This document shows positions 8,127 through 16,374 of a stretch of 64,000 bases of DNA, one piece after another. The DNA comes from DAOMFB01 sp963801475. GTDB lineage: Bacteria; Acidobacteriota; Thermoanaerobaculia; UBA5066. A program made the translations under genes and the position numbers. The notes below the pieces were generated by a model that was not told the origin of the DNA, did not search any database, and saw only the letters and a list, made by a program, of their open reading frames with translations. The number at the start of each line of letters is the position of its first letter. Position 1 is the first letter of the stretch. The stretch spans positions 186,001 to 250,000 of the forward strand of contig CAWDEX010000003.1 in the NCBI GenBank assembly GCA_963801475.1, written 5' to 3'.

Positions 8127-8668
8127 TGAGGCGGGCGCTCGTCCAGATGGATCTATTCGACGATCCGCAGATGCCGGAGGAAGTCCTCCGCCTGGAGGAG
8201 CGGGCGCTCCAGGGTGTCTACGACGACCTGGCGGCGGCCTTCGGGCTTCCTCCCGCCCGCGTCATGCTGACGCCGCGCCGGGCGACGGGAGGCGTCATCA
8301 CCTACGGCCCGCCCCACGTCATCCGGGTTTCGAGCCACATGTCGGCCGAGGACCGTCTCCAGACGCTTCTCCACGAGTCGGCGCACGCCATCTGCCACAC
8401 CCGCTGGGGTGCCGAGGAGGGCCACTCGAGCCGGTTCTGGAGGATCGCGAGGCGGCTCGGTGTGAAGCGGAAGGCCGCCCCGGAGACCGACCGGCTGCGC
8501 GCCGTGCGCGAGGCCAACGCCCGGTACGCCTATCGCTGTCCCGGCTGCTCGCACGAGTGGACCCGCCGGAAGCCGTTCGGGCGGGCGCGCCTCTGCGCCG
8601 CCTGCGAGCGTGCCGGCCGGCCGGCCTGGCTGGTCCTCGTCCGCCGCCCGAAGCGCCGGCGGCGCTGA
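8126..8668 (+). CDS. SprT-like zinc metallopeptidase-domain protein
   Basis: A 180-residue protein with an SprT-like fold. The zinc-binding helix LLHESAHAICH (HExxH) is followed by a third ligand region EEGHSSRFW. Near the C-terminus is a zinc ribbon, YRCPGCSHEW then LCAACERAG. Bacterial SprT proteins resemble the protease domain of Spartan, which cleaves DNA-crosslinked proteins, but bacterial roles are mostly untested. The tail is very basic (RRPKRRRR), compatible with nucleic-acid contact. It is coupled to the preceding membrane-protein gene. Confidence 0.8.
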   Translation: MRRALVQMDLFDDPQMPEEVLRLEERALQGVYDDLAAAFGLPPARVMLTPRRATGGVITYGPPHVIRVSSHMSAEDRLQTLLHESAHAICHTRWGAEEGHSSRFWRIARRLGVKRKAAPETDRLRAVREANARYAYRCPGCSHEWTRRKPFGRARLCAACERAGRPAWLVLVRRPKRRRR

Positions 8669-8769
8669 CCGTCCGGTTCCCCGGCCCGGCTCGTCTTCCG
8701 GCACCCGAATTGCTGCTGGCGAGTCAGACCGGTCATAGTGCCACCGGAGGAATAAGGGGGGAATCCGAC

Positions 8770-9231
8770 ATGAGAAGAATTCTGACGATCGTCGCCGTGG
8801 TGGCCCTGGCCGGGACGGCTTATGCCGTTTCGACCGGAGGGGATAAGTGTCTCGACGCCGCAAAGACCAGCGCATCCTGCTGCGCCGGCGAAAAGACGGC
8901 CAAGGCCGAGGGGGGTGCCGCCTGCTGCCAGAAAGGCGCCGCGGCCTCGGCAAAGACCGCAGCCTGCAAACCGATGCACGACAAGGAAGTCACGCTGACC
9001 GGAAAGGTCCTCTGCGAGCACTGCGACCTGCACACGGCGTCGGCGTGCTCGCCGGCCCTGAAGGCGGACGGGCGGAAGGACGCCCTGAAAATCTGCTCGT
9101 CCTCGATGGACGTGCCGGCCCTGAAGAAGGCAGGCGAGGTGGAAGTGAAGGGCTACGTCCACCCGGGCCCCGACGGCCGCGAAGAGATCGAGGTCGTCTC
9201 GTTCCAGAAGAAGCCGGCCAAGGTTTCGTAA
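8770..9231 (+). CDS. Exported Cys-rich protein, LCxHCxLH family, copy 1
   Basis: A 153-residue protein with a signal peptide (MRRILTIVAVVALAGTAYA) and a linker rich in CC pairs (SCCAGE, ACCQKG). A compact C-terminal domain of about 80 residues contains GKVLCEHCDLHTASACSP, then LKADGRKDALKICSS and VEVKGYVHPG. The gene immediately downstream shares this domain. The paired cysteines and the single His suggest metal or redox chemistry in the periplasm (inference). The strand pattern GKV..VEVKGYV recalls small OB-fold periplasmic proteins. I cannot name the family. Confidence 0.7.
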   Translation: MRRILTIVAVVALAGTAYAVSTGGDKCLDAAKTSASCCAGEKTAKAEGGAACCQKGAAASAKTAACKPMHDKEVTLTGKVLCEHCDLHTASACSPALKADGRKDALKICSSSMDVPALKKAGEVEVKGYVHPGPDGREEIEVVSFQKKPAKVS

Positions 9232-9253
9232 ACTCCGGGGCAGGAGTTCGACC

Positions 9254-9640
9254 ATGAAGAGTTCGTCGATCGTCGTTCCCGGGGCCGTGGCTCTCGCGCT
9301 CGCCGCCGCTCTCGCCCTCGCTCCCGCCTTCGCCGCGGAGACCCCGAAGCCGGCCGCCGCCTCGTGCGACGGGACGAAAGTCTCGGACGTATCGGCAACC
9401 GGCGTGTTCCTCTGTGCGCACTGCAATCTTCACGTCGCGGACAAGTGCGCGCCGATGTTCCAGGCCGACGGGAAGAAGGACGTCGTGAAGATCTGCCGGG
9501 CCTCGAAAGACGCCGACAAGCTGACGACCGTCGGGAAGTTCGGCAAGGAGAAGGTCGAGGTGAAGGGCGTTCTCCGGAAGACGGCCGGCGGCGAGGAGCA
9601 GCTCGAGGTCACCTCGTACAAGGTCCTGCCGAAGGCCTGA
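9254..9640 (+). CDS. Exported protein, LCxHCxLH family, copy 2
   Basis: A 128-residue paralogue of the preceding gene. It has a signal peptide ending around AFAAET, then FLCAHCNLHVADKCAP, FQADGKKDVVKICRAS and EKVEVKGVLRKTAGG. It lacks the CC-pair linker of copy 1, keeping only the conserved cysteines LCxHC, DKC and KIC plus the invariant His of LH. A GGCAGGAG ribosome site precedes the ATG, 22 bp after copy 1. The tandem arrangement implies duplication and a joint role in the cell envelope. Function unknown. Confidence 0.7.
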   Translation: MKSSSIVVPGAVALALAAALALAPAFAAETPKPAAASCDGTKVSDVSATGVFLCAHCNLHVADKCAPMFQADGKKDVVKICRASKDADKLTTVGKFGKEKVEVKGVLRKTAGGEEQLEVTSYKVLPKA

Positions 9641-9671
9641 GAACGTCCGCGCCGGGCGTAGACTCGGCACC

Positions 9672-10055
9672 ATGAAACGCGCTCTGGCGGCCGCCGCGGT
9701 CCTCGCGATCGCGGCGGCCGTTCCGCTTCACGCGGCCGGCAAGCCCTCCCTGAACGTCTACTTCCAGAAGACCCTCACCGATACGGCCTACCAGAAGAAG
9801 GTCTTCGAGAAGGTGGCGAAGACCTGGCAGATGCCCGGCGCGCTCCCGGCTGTGGGCAAGAAGACGGTCGTCCAGGCCGTGATCTCGAAGGACGGGAGGC
9901 TCGCCTCGGCGATGGTCTCGATGGCGTCGGGCTCCAGGGGATGGGACGACGCGGCCCTCGCCGCCGTGAAGGCCGCGGCTCCCTTCGAGGCTCTTCCCCC
10001 GGACTACGGGTACCGCTCGGTGGAAGTCCACTTCCACTTCGCGCTGGCGAAGTAG
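9672..10055 (+). CDS. Signal-peptide protein with a TonB/TolA C-terminal domain
   Basis: A 127-residue exported protein. An N-terminal signal sequence ends near PLHAAG and is followed by a domain with the TonB C-terminal signature: a helix ending in WQMPGAL, VVQAVISKDGRLASAMV, DDAALAAVKAAAPFEALP and a final strand VEVHFHF. Unlike TonB it has no long Pro-rich linker and probably no retained membrane anchor, so it may be free in the periplasm. TAGACT at 9659-9664 lies 7 nt before the ATG, suggesting a leaderless start. Confidence 0.7.
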   Translation: MKRALAAAAVLAIAAAVPLHAAGKPSLNVYFQKTLTDTAYQKKVFEKVAKTWQMPGALPAVGKKTVVQAVISKDGRLASAMVSMASGSRGWDDAALAAVKAAAPFEALPPDYGYRSVEVHFHFALAK

Positions 10056-10094
10056 GGGCCGGACGGGACCGACCGTCGAGGCCGGCGGCCGAAG

Positions 10095-11629
10095 ATGCCC
10101 GACCAGAGCCTGCGAAGACGTGCGGCGCCCCTCCTCGCGCTCGCCGCTCTCCTGTCCGCCGCCTACATCGGGCGCGCCGTCATCTCCTCCGACGGGGCGG
10201 AGGTCCTTTCGGAGACGCTCGGTTTCCTGGTCCAGGGGCGCTTCGAAGCGGCGACGCTTCCGCCTCAGGAGACGACGGACGCGGGGGAGCGCGCCCCGTG
10301 GACCGAGCCGTTTCACAGTCGCTACGGGCTCTTCCCGGGGCTCCTGCCGCTCCCGTTCGCGGCCGCAGCCTGGCCGCTGCGCGACCTGATCGGCGCCCGG
10401 GGCCTCGACGCGTCGATCGCGCTGACCTGGGCGACGGGCGTCGCCCTCTGCGCCCTCGGTTTCGTCCGGCTCGCCCGGGCGTTCCGCCCGGAGGCGTCCG
10501 GCTGGTGGGGACCGGCGCTCGTCGCCGGGACCTTCCTCTGGCCGTATGCAGCCGACTCCTTCGTGGAGCCGTTCGCCGCGGCCTGCATCGCCTTCGGGGC
10601 CGCGCGGCTCCTTCCCAGGGAAACGCCCCATCCGCTCCGGGCAGGCGCTCTCGCGGGAGGGATTCTCTCGCTGGCGTTTCTTCTGAAGCCGATCCTCTGG
10701 ATCATGACGCCCGCATTCCTTCTGGTCGCGCTCCTGCCGGTGCTTGCGGGGAAGGCGACTCGACGGTTCGCCGCGGGGTTCGTCGCGGCCCAGGCGGGCG
10801 CTCTCGCGATTCAGGCCGTCACCAACGGCCTCCGTTACGGCTCGATCTGGGATTTTGGCTACGGGGGGTACGACCTTCGCCTTTCATTCGCCTTTTCTCG
10901 AGGGGTTCCTCGGACTGACGCTCCTTCCGGGGCGGGGCCTCTTCTTCTACGCGCCGATCGTCCTGCGTCGCACTCCTCTCGGCCCGACGCCTCACGTGGA
11001 GAGAGCGGCTCCTCTTCTTCGGCGCCCCGGCGCTCCTGCTCGTCGTCGTCGCGCGGTGGTGGGCCTGGCACGGCGCCTCGGCCTGGGGGCCGCGGCTTCT
11101 CCTGCCGGTCCTGCCGCTCCTCGCGGCCCCCTCGGTTCTTCAGGGCGAGCGTCGCGTCGCGGCCTCCGTCCTCGTTGGGGCCCTCCTGAACCTCGGGGGG
11201 CTCCTCGTCGCGCCCGGAAGCTTCATCGGCTACGCGGAACGCCTGCGGGCCCCGGCGGGAGCTTCCTGGCCCGCCGGCGGGTCGGAGCGTGTCTCCGTCG
11301 TTCCGTCGCTCTCGCCGCTCTGGGGACATCCGTGGCTTCTCCTCCAGGGCGCGGGCGCGAGCCGTCTTCCCGCCCCGTGGCTCGCGGCGGGAGCCGTCGA
11401 AGGGGAGCCGCCGCCGACGCTCTCGGAGTGCGTCTCCCCGCTGGTTCTGAGAAGCGCTCTCGGGCTGCCGCCCGTTGCGCCCTTCACCCCGCGCCTCCTG
11501 ACGCGGACGGCCCTGGCCTATGCCCTCCGCGGGCGGCCGGTGGAAGCGCGTCGCTTCACGGCCGAAGCCCTTCGCCTCGACGGTCGAAACCCGGAAGCGC
11601 GGCGACTTCGCGAAGCGCTCGGCCCCTGA
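10095..11629 (+). CDS. GT-C-like polytopic membrane protein, frame broken twice
   Basis: A membrane protein of about 510 residues, probably glycosyltransferase-C-like. The three pieces in three frames are MPDQSLRRR up to IWDFGYGGYDLR, then FHSPFLEGFLGLTLLPGRG with LFFYAPIVL, then LLLVVVARWWAWHGASAWG with PRLLLPVLPLLA, ending REALGP at a TGA at 11627-11629. Slips fall near 10880 and 10975. The WHG..WGPRLLLP motif and FGYGG motif recur in the intact gene at 34627-35973, so the two are paralogues. Such motifs are common in GT39-like mannosyl/arabinosyl transferases, but the donor and acceptor are unknown. Confidence 0.6.
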
Positions 11630-11639
11630 CCCGGAAAGT

Positions 11640-12824
11640 CTAGATTGCGCCGAACTCGCGACCGACGACCTTGAAGGCCTCCACGGCCTCGTCGAGGTCG
11701 GAGTCGCTGTGGACGGCCGAGACCTGGCAGCGGAGGCGGGCATGCCCCTGGGGGACGACCGGGAAGCCGAATCCCGAGACGTAGACGCCCCTCCGGAACA
11801 GCGCCTCCGACATGGCGAGCGCTTTCGCCGTGTCGCCCACGAGGACCGGGACGATGGGGTGGATGCCGTCCGGGACGCGGAACCCCGCGGCCTTCATCTT
11901 CCTCCGGAACGTGACGGCGTTCCGCTGGAGCGTCGAGACGGGCGTCGGGTCCTCCGTCAGCATCCGGAAGGCCTCGAGCGAGGCGGCGGCGACCGCGGGA
12001 GGGAGCGAGTTGGAGAAGAGCGTCGTCCGGGAGCGCTGACGGAGGAGGTCGATCACGGGCGCGGGCCCCGTGATGAAGCCGCCGGCGGCCGAGCCCATCG
12101 CCTTTCCGAGCGTCGAGGTGTGAATCGGGATCCGGTCGGAGACGCCGAGGTGTTCGGCCGTGCCGCGCCCCGTGGCGCCGAGGACGCCGGTGGCGTGCGA
12201 GTCGTCGACGACGAGCGTCGTGCGATACCGGTCGCAGAGGTCGGCCAGCTCGCGGAGCGGCCCGACCTCGCCCTCCATCGAAAAGACGCCGTCGGTGATC
12301 AGGAGCCGCCGCCGGCACCCCTGCGCCTCCTTCAGCGCCGCTTCGAAGGCGGCGAGGTCTCCGTGCGGCACGATGAAGCGCTTTGCCTTGCAGAGCCGGA
12401 TCCCGTCGATGATGGAGGCGTGGTTCAGGGCGTCCGTGAGGACGGCGTCCTCCTCGTGGAGGAGGGGCTGGAAGAGCCCTTCGTTGGCGTTCCAGCACGA
12501 CATGTAGAGGATCGTGTCCCCGGTACCGAAGAAGCTCGAGATCGTCGCCTCGAGCTCCTTGTGAAGCTGCTGCGTGCCGCAGATGAAGCGGACGGAGCCG
12601 AGGCCGTTCCCCCACCTCTCGATCGCGCTCTTCGCGGCGGCCACCACGCGCGGGTGGTTCGCGAAGCCGAGGTAGTTGTTCGACGTGAGCATCAGGACGT
12701 CGCGGCCGTCGACGCGAACCCGCGCGCCCGTCGGGGTCTCGAGCACACGCTCGGTCTTGTACGTTCCGCCGGCCCGAAGGGAGGCGATCTCACTCCGGCA
12801 CCAGTCGATCAGCGAGGTGTCCAT
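11640..12824 (-). CDS. kbl: Glycine C-acetyltransferase (2-amino-3-ketobutyrate CoA ligase)
   Basis: A 394-residue PLP enzyme of the alpha-oxoamine synthase family, normal length. Motifs are LTSNNYLGFANHP, SVRFICGTQQLHKELE, the Kbl-type MSCWNANEGLF and NHASIIDGIRLCKA, DDSHATGV (PLP-binding Asp and His) and TSTLGKAMGSAAGG with the Schiff-base Lys. The Kbl motifs favour threonine degradation over biotin synthesis (BioF), though BioF cannot be fully excluded. No threonine dehydrogenase is adjacent. The minus-strand -10 TAACCT (12832-12837) lies 7 nt before the ATG, another leaderless-type start. Confidence 0.9.
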   Translation of the reverse strand: MDTSLIDWCRSEIASLRAGGTYKTERVLETPTGARVRVDGRDVLMLTSNNYLGFANHPRVVAAAKSAIERWGNGLGSVRFICGTQQLHKELEATISSFFGTGDTILYMSCWNANEGLFQPLLHEEDAVLTDALNHASIIDGIRLCKAKRFIVPHGDLAAFEAALKEAQGCRRRLLITDGVFSMEGEVGPLRELADLCDRYRTTLVVDDSHATGVLGATGRGTAEHLGVSDRIPIHTSTLGKAMGSAAGGFITGPAPVIDLLRQRSRTTLFSNSLPPAVAAASLEAFRMLTEDPTPVSTLQRNAVTFRRKMKAAGFRVPDGIHPIVPVLVGDTAKALAMSEALFRRGVYVSGFGFPVVPQGHARLRCQVSAVHSDSDLDEAVEAFKVVGREFGAI

Positions 12825-12841
12825 GCGGGCGAGGTTAACGC

Positions 12842-12867
12842 AAAAAAAACGGGCCCGAGAGGGCCCG
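12842..12867 (-). terminator. Rho-independent terminator of the DUF5666-like gene
   Basis: Read on the minus strand, a stem CGGGCCC (12861-12867) with a 4-base loop pairs with GGGCCCG (12850-12856) and is followed directly by eight T residues (12842-12849). It sits 36 bp after the stop of the gene at 12903-14054 and insulates it from kbl. Confidence 0.9.
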
Positions 12868-12902
12868 CGACGGAGGAGGCGTGCTGACGAACCGGAACGG
12901 CG

Positions 12903-14054
12903 TCAGGGCAGCGTCGTGATGGAGACCGCCATGAACGGGATCGCCGACGGCGGCCTCATGGCGAAGGTCATCTCATCGTTCCGCACGGCGGCGGCGACCG
13001 ACAGCGCGTACCCGGTCACGACGACCTGGCTGCCCAGGCCCGGATTCCCCCTGATCTCCGTCAGCCCGGTCACCGTGACGGGACGGTCGGCGATCTGCCA
13101 GAGCCCGAGCGTGCCCGAGGGCGGCATCTTCTGCACGGGCCCGGCGAAGCTCATGGACCGTCCCGGCGACGGGGTCGGCGTCGCGACGACCTTGACGATG
13201 GAGACGGCGACGATGCGTGACGGCATGCCCATGGCCGGGTTCGGCGGATTGAACACCTTCGCGAGCACGTCGACCGTATCTCCCGCCTTGGGATCGCCGA
13301 CGATCTGGGTGTCGACCGTCACGCCGACCGTGAGGTCGCCGATCGTCCAGGAGTCCGTCCCGATTCCCTTGACGACGCCGCGGAAGGAGAAGTAGTTCGA
13401 CACCACGGGCTTTCCGTGGGCCACGACCTTCGTCGCGGTGAGGAGGTCACCGTCGGCAGCGACCCAGACCTCGGCCCGCATCCCCGCCTGCAGGTCGGGC
13501 AGGCCGTGAACGGGGCCCGCTCCGTTCTCGCCGGAGAAGACGGTGCGGCTGTCGACGACGACCGTGCGGTGGAGCAACCCGAAGCTGTCGGTTCCGACGC
13601 TCTCGATCTCGCCCTGAAGGAACGCCACGCCGGGAGGCCGGACGACGGCCTGAAGCGCGATCAGCGGAGGCGGCGGAAAGATGGTGATGGCGGCGTCGGG
13701 GGCCGCTACGACGGCCGTGAGATGTGCGCCGGGGACGATCTGCGGCATGGTCGTGTCGGACGGATCGGCGTCGGCCAGCACGATCCGGGCCGTCGAGAGA
13801 TCGACCTGGAGAAGGCGGGAGCCGAGGAGCGTCGCCACCTTCGTGGCGTCGTTGAAGGTCGTGACGATGCCGTTGACGACGGCCGGGGTGTTGGCGGGCG
13901 GCACCGTCGGCGCCTGGAGCTCGGTCGTCATCTGCGCCGACAGGGCGCCGGGGAGGAGAAGAAGAAATAGGAGAGCCACGACGCCGGGGGAAGAGAGTAC
14001 GAGGAACCAGGTTGAAACTGCGGCTCGAAGCGGGCGGGAATTCCTGCGGGACAT
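12903..14054 (-). CDS. Secreted repeat protein with DUF5666-like domains
   Basis: A 383-residue exported protein. The long N-terminal hydrophobic stretch (about residues 22-40) ends near LSAQ. The mature part has about four beta-rich repeats of 70-80 residues, of the kind FRGVVKGIGTDSWTIGDLTV followed by VTVDTQIVGDPKAGDTVDV, and FLQGEIESVGTDSFGLL with VVVDSRTVF. These match DUF5666-type OB-like repeats, frequent in Acidobacteriota. No catalytic residues are evident. An AGGAGG ribosome site lies about 6 nt upstream, and it ends at the strong terminator at 12842-12867. Confidence 0.75.
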   Translation of the reverse strand: MSRRNSRPLRAAVSTWFLVLSSPGVVALLFLLLLPGALSAQMTTELQAPTVPPANTPAVVNGIVTTFNDATKVATLLGSRLLQVDLSTARIVLADADPSDTTMPQIVPGAHLTAVVAAPDAAITIFPPPPLIALQAVVRPPGVAFLQGEIESVGTDSFGLLHRTVVVDSRTVFSGENGAGPVHGLPDLQAGMRAEVWVAADGDLLTATKVVAHGKPVVSNYFSFRGVVKGIGTDSWTIGDLTVGVTVDTQIVGDPKAGDTVDVLAKVFNPPNPAMGMPSRIVAVSIVKVVATPTPSPGRSMSFAGPVQKMPPSGTLGLWQIADRPVTVTGLTEIRGNPGLGSQVVVTGYALSVAAAVRNDEMTFAMRPPSAIPFMAVSITTLP

Positions 14055-14120
14055 CGTGACCCTCCTGAGGCCCAGACTTCCTTTCGGAGGTGACGCGAGA
14101 GGCGGCCGGCTAACGTCCGA

Positions 14121-14741
14121 TCAGCGCTTCTTGGCCTTCTTCGGTGCCGGTTTCTTCGTCGCCTTCTTTTTCGAAGCGGACTTTTTCGCGGGCTTCCTCG
14201 GAGAGAGCCGTGCTTTCCTGGCCGGCTTCTTCGGGGCGGGTTTCTTCGGGGCGGGTCTCTTCGGCGTCGGCTTCTTTACGGGCGGCCGGGAGCTCCCGCG
14301 GGCTTTCTCGCGCTGCCGGCGCGCCGAGACCTTGTGCCGGACCATTTCGTCCACTTTCGACATCGGCACCCACTCCTCGTCGGGGTGGAGCTCCGAAGGC
14401 TGGAAGAGGATGATCCTGTAGCCGTCCGGATCCAGAATCTCCGCCGACCGGCCCGTGAACTCGTCGGCAGGGGGTCGCGTCACCGTAACCCCTTTTTCCT
14501 TGAGCGTCCCGATGGCCGAGTCGAGGTCTGCGGTCGAGAAGACGCAGGCGACCTGGTTGCGGGCCGGCACCTCTCCCGGGCGGAGCGGCGTCAACTTCAG
14601 GAGGATGGGTCCCAGGCCGAACTCGACCCAGTCGTTTTCGAAGCCCCCTGACTCGGCGAGGCCAAGTGTCTCTCCGTAGAAGCGGCGCGACCGGGGGAAA
14701 TCGCTGGCGAATATGTGGATCCGCCTCAAGGCCATGAACAT
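14121..14741 (-). CDS. VOC (glyoxalase-fold) protein with histone-H1-like basic tail
   Basis: A 206-residue two-part protein. Residues 1 to about 125 form a vicinal-oxygen-chelate domain (RRIHIFASDFPRSRRFYGET, ending in AEILDPDGYRIILFQP). Residues from about 150 are a Lys/Pro/Ala-rich tail made of KKPxPKK units, such as KRPAPKKPAPKKPARKA, like histone H1 or bacterial AlgP/Hc1 tails. The start at 14741 has GGAG 8-10 nt upstream. The tail suggests binding to DNA, RNA or polyanions. Substrate and metal are unknown. Confidence 0.75.
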   Translation of the reverse strand: MFMALRRIHIFASDFPRSRRFYGETLGLAESGGFENDWVEFGLGPILLKLTPLRPGEVPARNQVACVFSTADLDSAIGTLKEKGVTVTRPPADEFTGRSAEILDPDGYRIILFQPSELHPDEEWVPMSKVDEMVRHKVSARRQREKARGSSRPPVKKPTPKRPAPKKPAPKKPARKARLSPRKPAKKSASKKKATKKPAPKKAKKR

Positions 14742-14833
14742 ATTCAGTTCTCCTCGCTCGGAATGTCGTCCCTTCCGGCGAAGGGGAGGAGAGTCTACCG
14801 AACGACGGATTGTACCGGGAAGTCCCTGACTTT

Positions 14834-15268
14834 TCAATCAGTTTCGAGGAAATCCCCGGCCGAGCACGGCTCCACCCAACGGACGCCCGAAGGACCCTCT
14901 TCCCTCTTCCAGATCGGGACGCGGGCCTTGATCCGCTCGATCGCCTCGCGGCAGGCGGCGAACGCCTCGTTGCGGTGTGGCGCCGCTGCTACAACGACGA
15001 CCGCAACGTCACCCACGGCCAGCGTGCCGACCCGGTGCCGCATCGCGAGCCGCGCCTCCGGGTGGAGCGCGGCCAGCTCCTCCGCGATCCGGGCCATTTC
15101 TTTCTCGGCCATCGGGCCGTACGCCTCGTAATCGAGGCGCGTAACGGCCCGTCCCTCGTTGTGATCGCGGACGACGCCCACGAAGAGGGTCAGGCCGCCG
15201 TCCCCTGGACGGCGAACCGCCGCGAGCAGGGGCGCCGGATCGATCGGCCGGTCCGTCAGGAAGACCAC
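14834..15268 (-). CDS. moaE: Molybdopterin synthase catalytic subunit
   Basis: A 144-residue MoaE. Motifs are TLFVGVVRDHNEGRAVTRLD, LDYEAYGPMAEKEM, MRHRVGTLAVGDVAVVV and the catalytic-Lys region ACREAIERIKARVPIWKRE. It transfers sulfur from MoaD thiocarboxylate to cyclic pyranopterin monophosphate in molybdenum cofactor synthesis. The GTG at 15268 is chosen because a minus-strand TATCAT at 15275-15280 lies exactly 6 nt upstream; earlier starts would lie inside this promoter. Its partner moaD is at 16070-16312, separated by an opposite-strand parA. Confidence 0.9.
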   Translation of the reverse strand: MVFLTDRPIDPAPLLAAVRRPGDGGLTLFVGVVRDHNEGRAVTRLDYEAYGPMAEKEMARIAEELAALHPEARLAMRHRVGTLAVGDVAVVVVAAAPHRNEAFAACREAIERIKARVPIWKREEGPSGVRWVEPCSAGDFLETD

Positions 15269-15302
15269 GATTCCATGATAAGACCGGTCCGCGGGAGGGT
15301 GC

Positions 15303-16067
15303 GTGACGGGGCGGGTGCGGCGGATCATCGCCGTGACGGCGCTGAAAGGGGGCGTCGGCAAGACGACGACGGCCGTGAACCTCGCGGCCGCGGCGGCGCG
15401 CGCCGGAAGGAGGACGCTACTCGTCGACGTCGACCCGCAGGGCGGCGTGGGCACCTCGCTCGGCCTCCCGTCGAAAACGGGTCTTGGGGCCTGGCTGCTC
15501 GGAGATGCGCCGTTCGACGAGGCCCGCCTGCCGTCCGGACGGGAGAACCTCGACGTCGTCCCCGCCGGGGAGGGGCTCCTCGACGCCGAAGAAGCGCTTC
15601 ACGAGAAGGGAAAGGAGAAGAGGAAGAACCGCCTGGCCAAGCGGCTCTCGGACGACGAGGTCTCCGGATACGACGTCGTCCTCTTCGACTGCCCGCCGGC
15701 GGCGTCGCTCCTCCTCCAGAATGCCTACCGGGCAGCGGACGAACTGGTCCTTCCCGCGAAGCTCGACTTCCTGTCGCTGCCCGCGCTCGAGCGGACGCGG
15801 GTCTTCGCGCGGCAGCAGGCCGAGGACCGCGGGCGGCCGCTCAAGATCGCCGGGATCCTTCCGACGTTCCACGACCTCCGGACCTCGGTCTCGGACATCC
15901 TCCTCGAGACGCTCCGGGAGCGCTTCACGCGGATCCTCAGCCCCATCCGCGTCAACGTCGACCTCGCCGAGGCCCCCTCCGCCGGGAAGACGGTTTTCGA
16001 GTGGGACCCCTCGTCGCGGGGTGCCGTCGACTACGCGCTCCTGGCGGAGGACCTTCGGCTCGCCTGA
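15303..16067 (+). CDS. ParA/Soj-family ATPase
   Basis: A 254-residue Walker-type ATPase. The deviant Walker A is ALKGGVGKTTTAVNLA, then LLVDVDPQGGVGTSLGL and VVLFDCPPAASLLL. It is likely a chromosome/plasmid-partition-like or positioning ATPase. No ParB or parS-like gene is adjacent, so it may be an orphan ParA that positions another cargo. The GTG at 15303 follows GGGAGGG; a second GTG at 15318 is possible. It lies on the opposite strand between moaE and moaD, an odd insertion into a cofactor gene pair. Confidence 0.85.
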   Translation: MTGRVRRIIAVTALKGGVGKTTTAVNLAAAAARAGRRTLLVDVDPQGGVGTSLGLPSKTGLGAWLLGDAPFDEARLPSGRENLDVVPAGEGLLDAEEALHEKGKEKRKNRLAKRLSDDEVSGYDVVLFDCPPAASLLLQNAYRAADELVLPAKLDFLSLPALERTRVFARQQAEDRGRPLKIAGILPTFHDLRTSVSDILLETLRERFTRILSPIRVNVDLAEAPSAGKTVFEWDPSSRGAVDYALLAEDLRLA

Positions 16068-16069
16068 GC

Positions 16070-16312
16070 TCAGCCCCCGGCGACGGGCGGGAGCAGCGCG
16101 ACGACGTCGCCGGGCCGGACGGGGTCGCGTTCCCGCGCGTAGGCCTCGTTCACCGCCACGAGGGCCCGCCGTCCGATCCGGGCGAAGGCGGGGTGAGCCG
16201 CCTCGAGCGCGCGTCGGAGGCCCGCCACGGTGGCCGGCTCGGCGACCTCGACGGGAAAGGAGGGGCCGACCTCGTCCTTGAGCGACGCGAAGAGGAGGAC
16301 CTCGACCCGCAT
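16070..16312 (-). CDS. moaD: Molybdopterin synthase sulfur carrier subunit
   Basis: An 80-residue ubiquitin-fold protein. It starts MRVEVLLFASLKDEVG and ends VVALLPPVAGG with the Gly-Gly tail that becomes the thiocarboxylate, the normal length and ending for MoaD. It feeds MoaE (14834-15268). A minus-strand TAAGAT at 16319-16324 sits 6 nt before the ATG, so a leaderless transcript is likely. It is convergent with parA (2 bp between their ends). Confidence 0.9.
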   Translation of the reverse strand: MRVEVLLFASLKDEVGPSFPVEVAEPATVAGLRRALEAAHPAFARIGRRALVAVNEAYARERDPVRPGDVVALLPPVAGG

Positions 16313-16374
16313 GGGCGAATCTTACCGGCCCCGACGCCGGCGCTCATAGAATCCGCCGGCGAAGGGGAGGAACG

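Noticed and set aside
15303..16067. ParA as part of a plasmid partition locus
   Set aside because: No ParB-like gene, parS-like repeats or replication gene is nearby; the surrounding genes are chromosomal.
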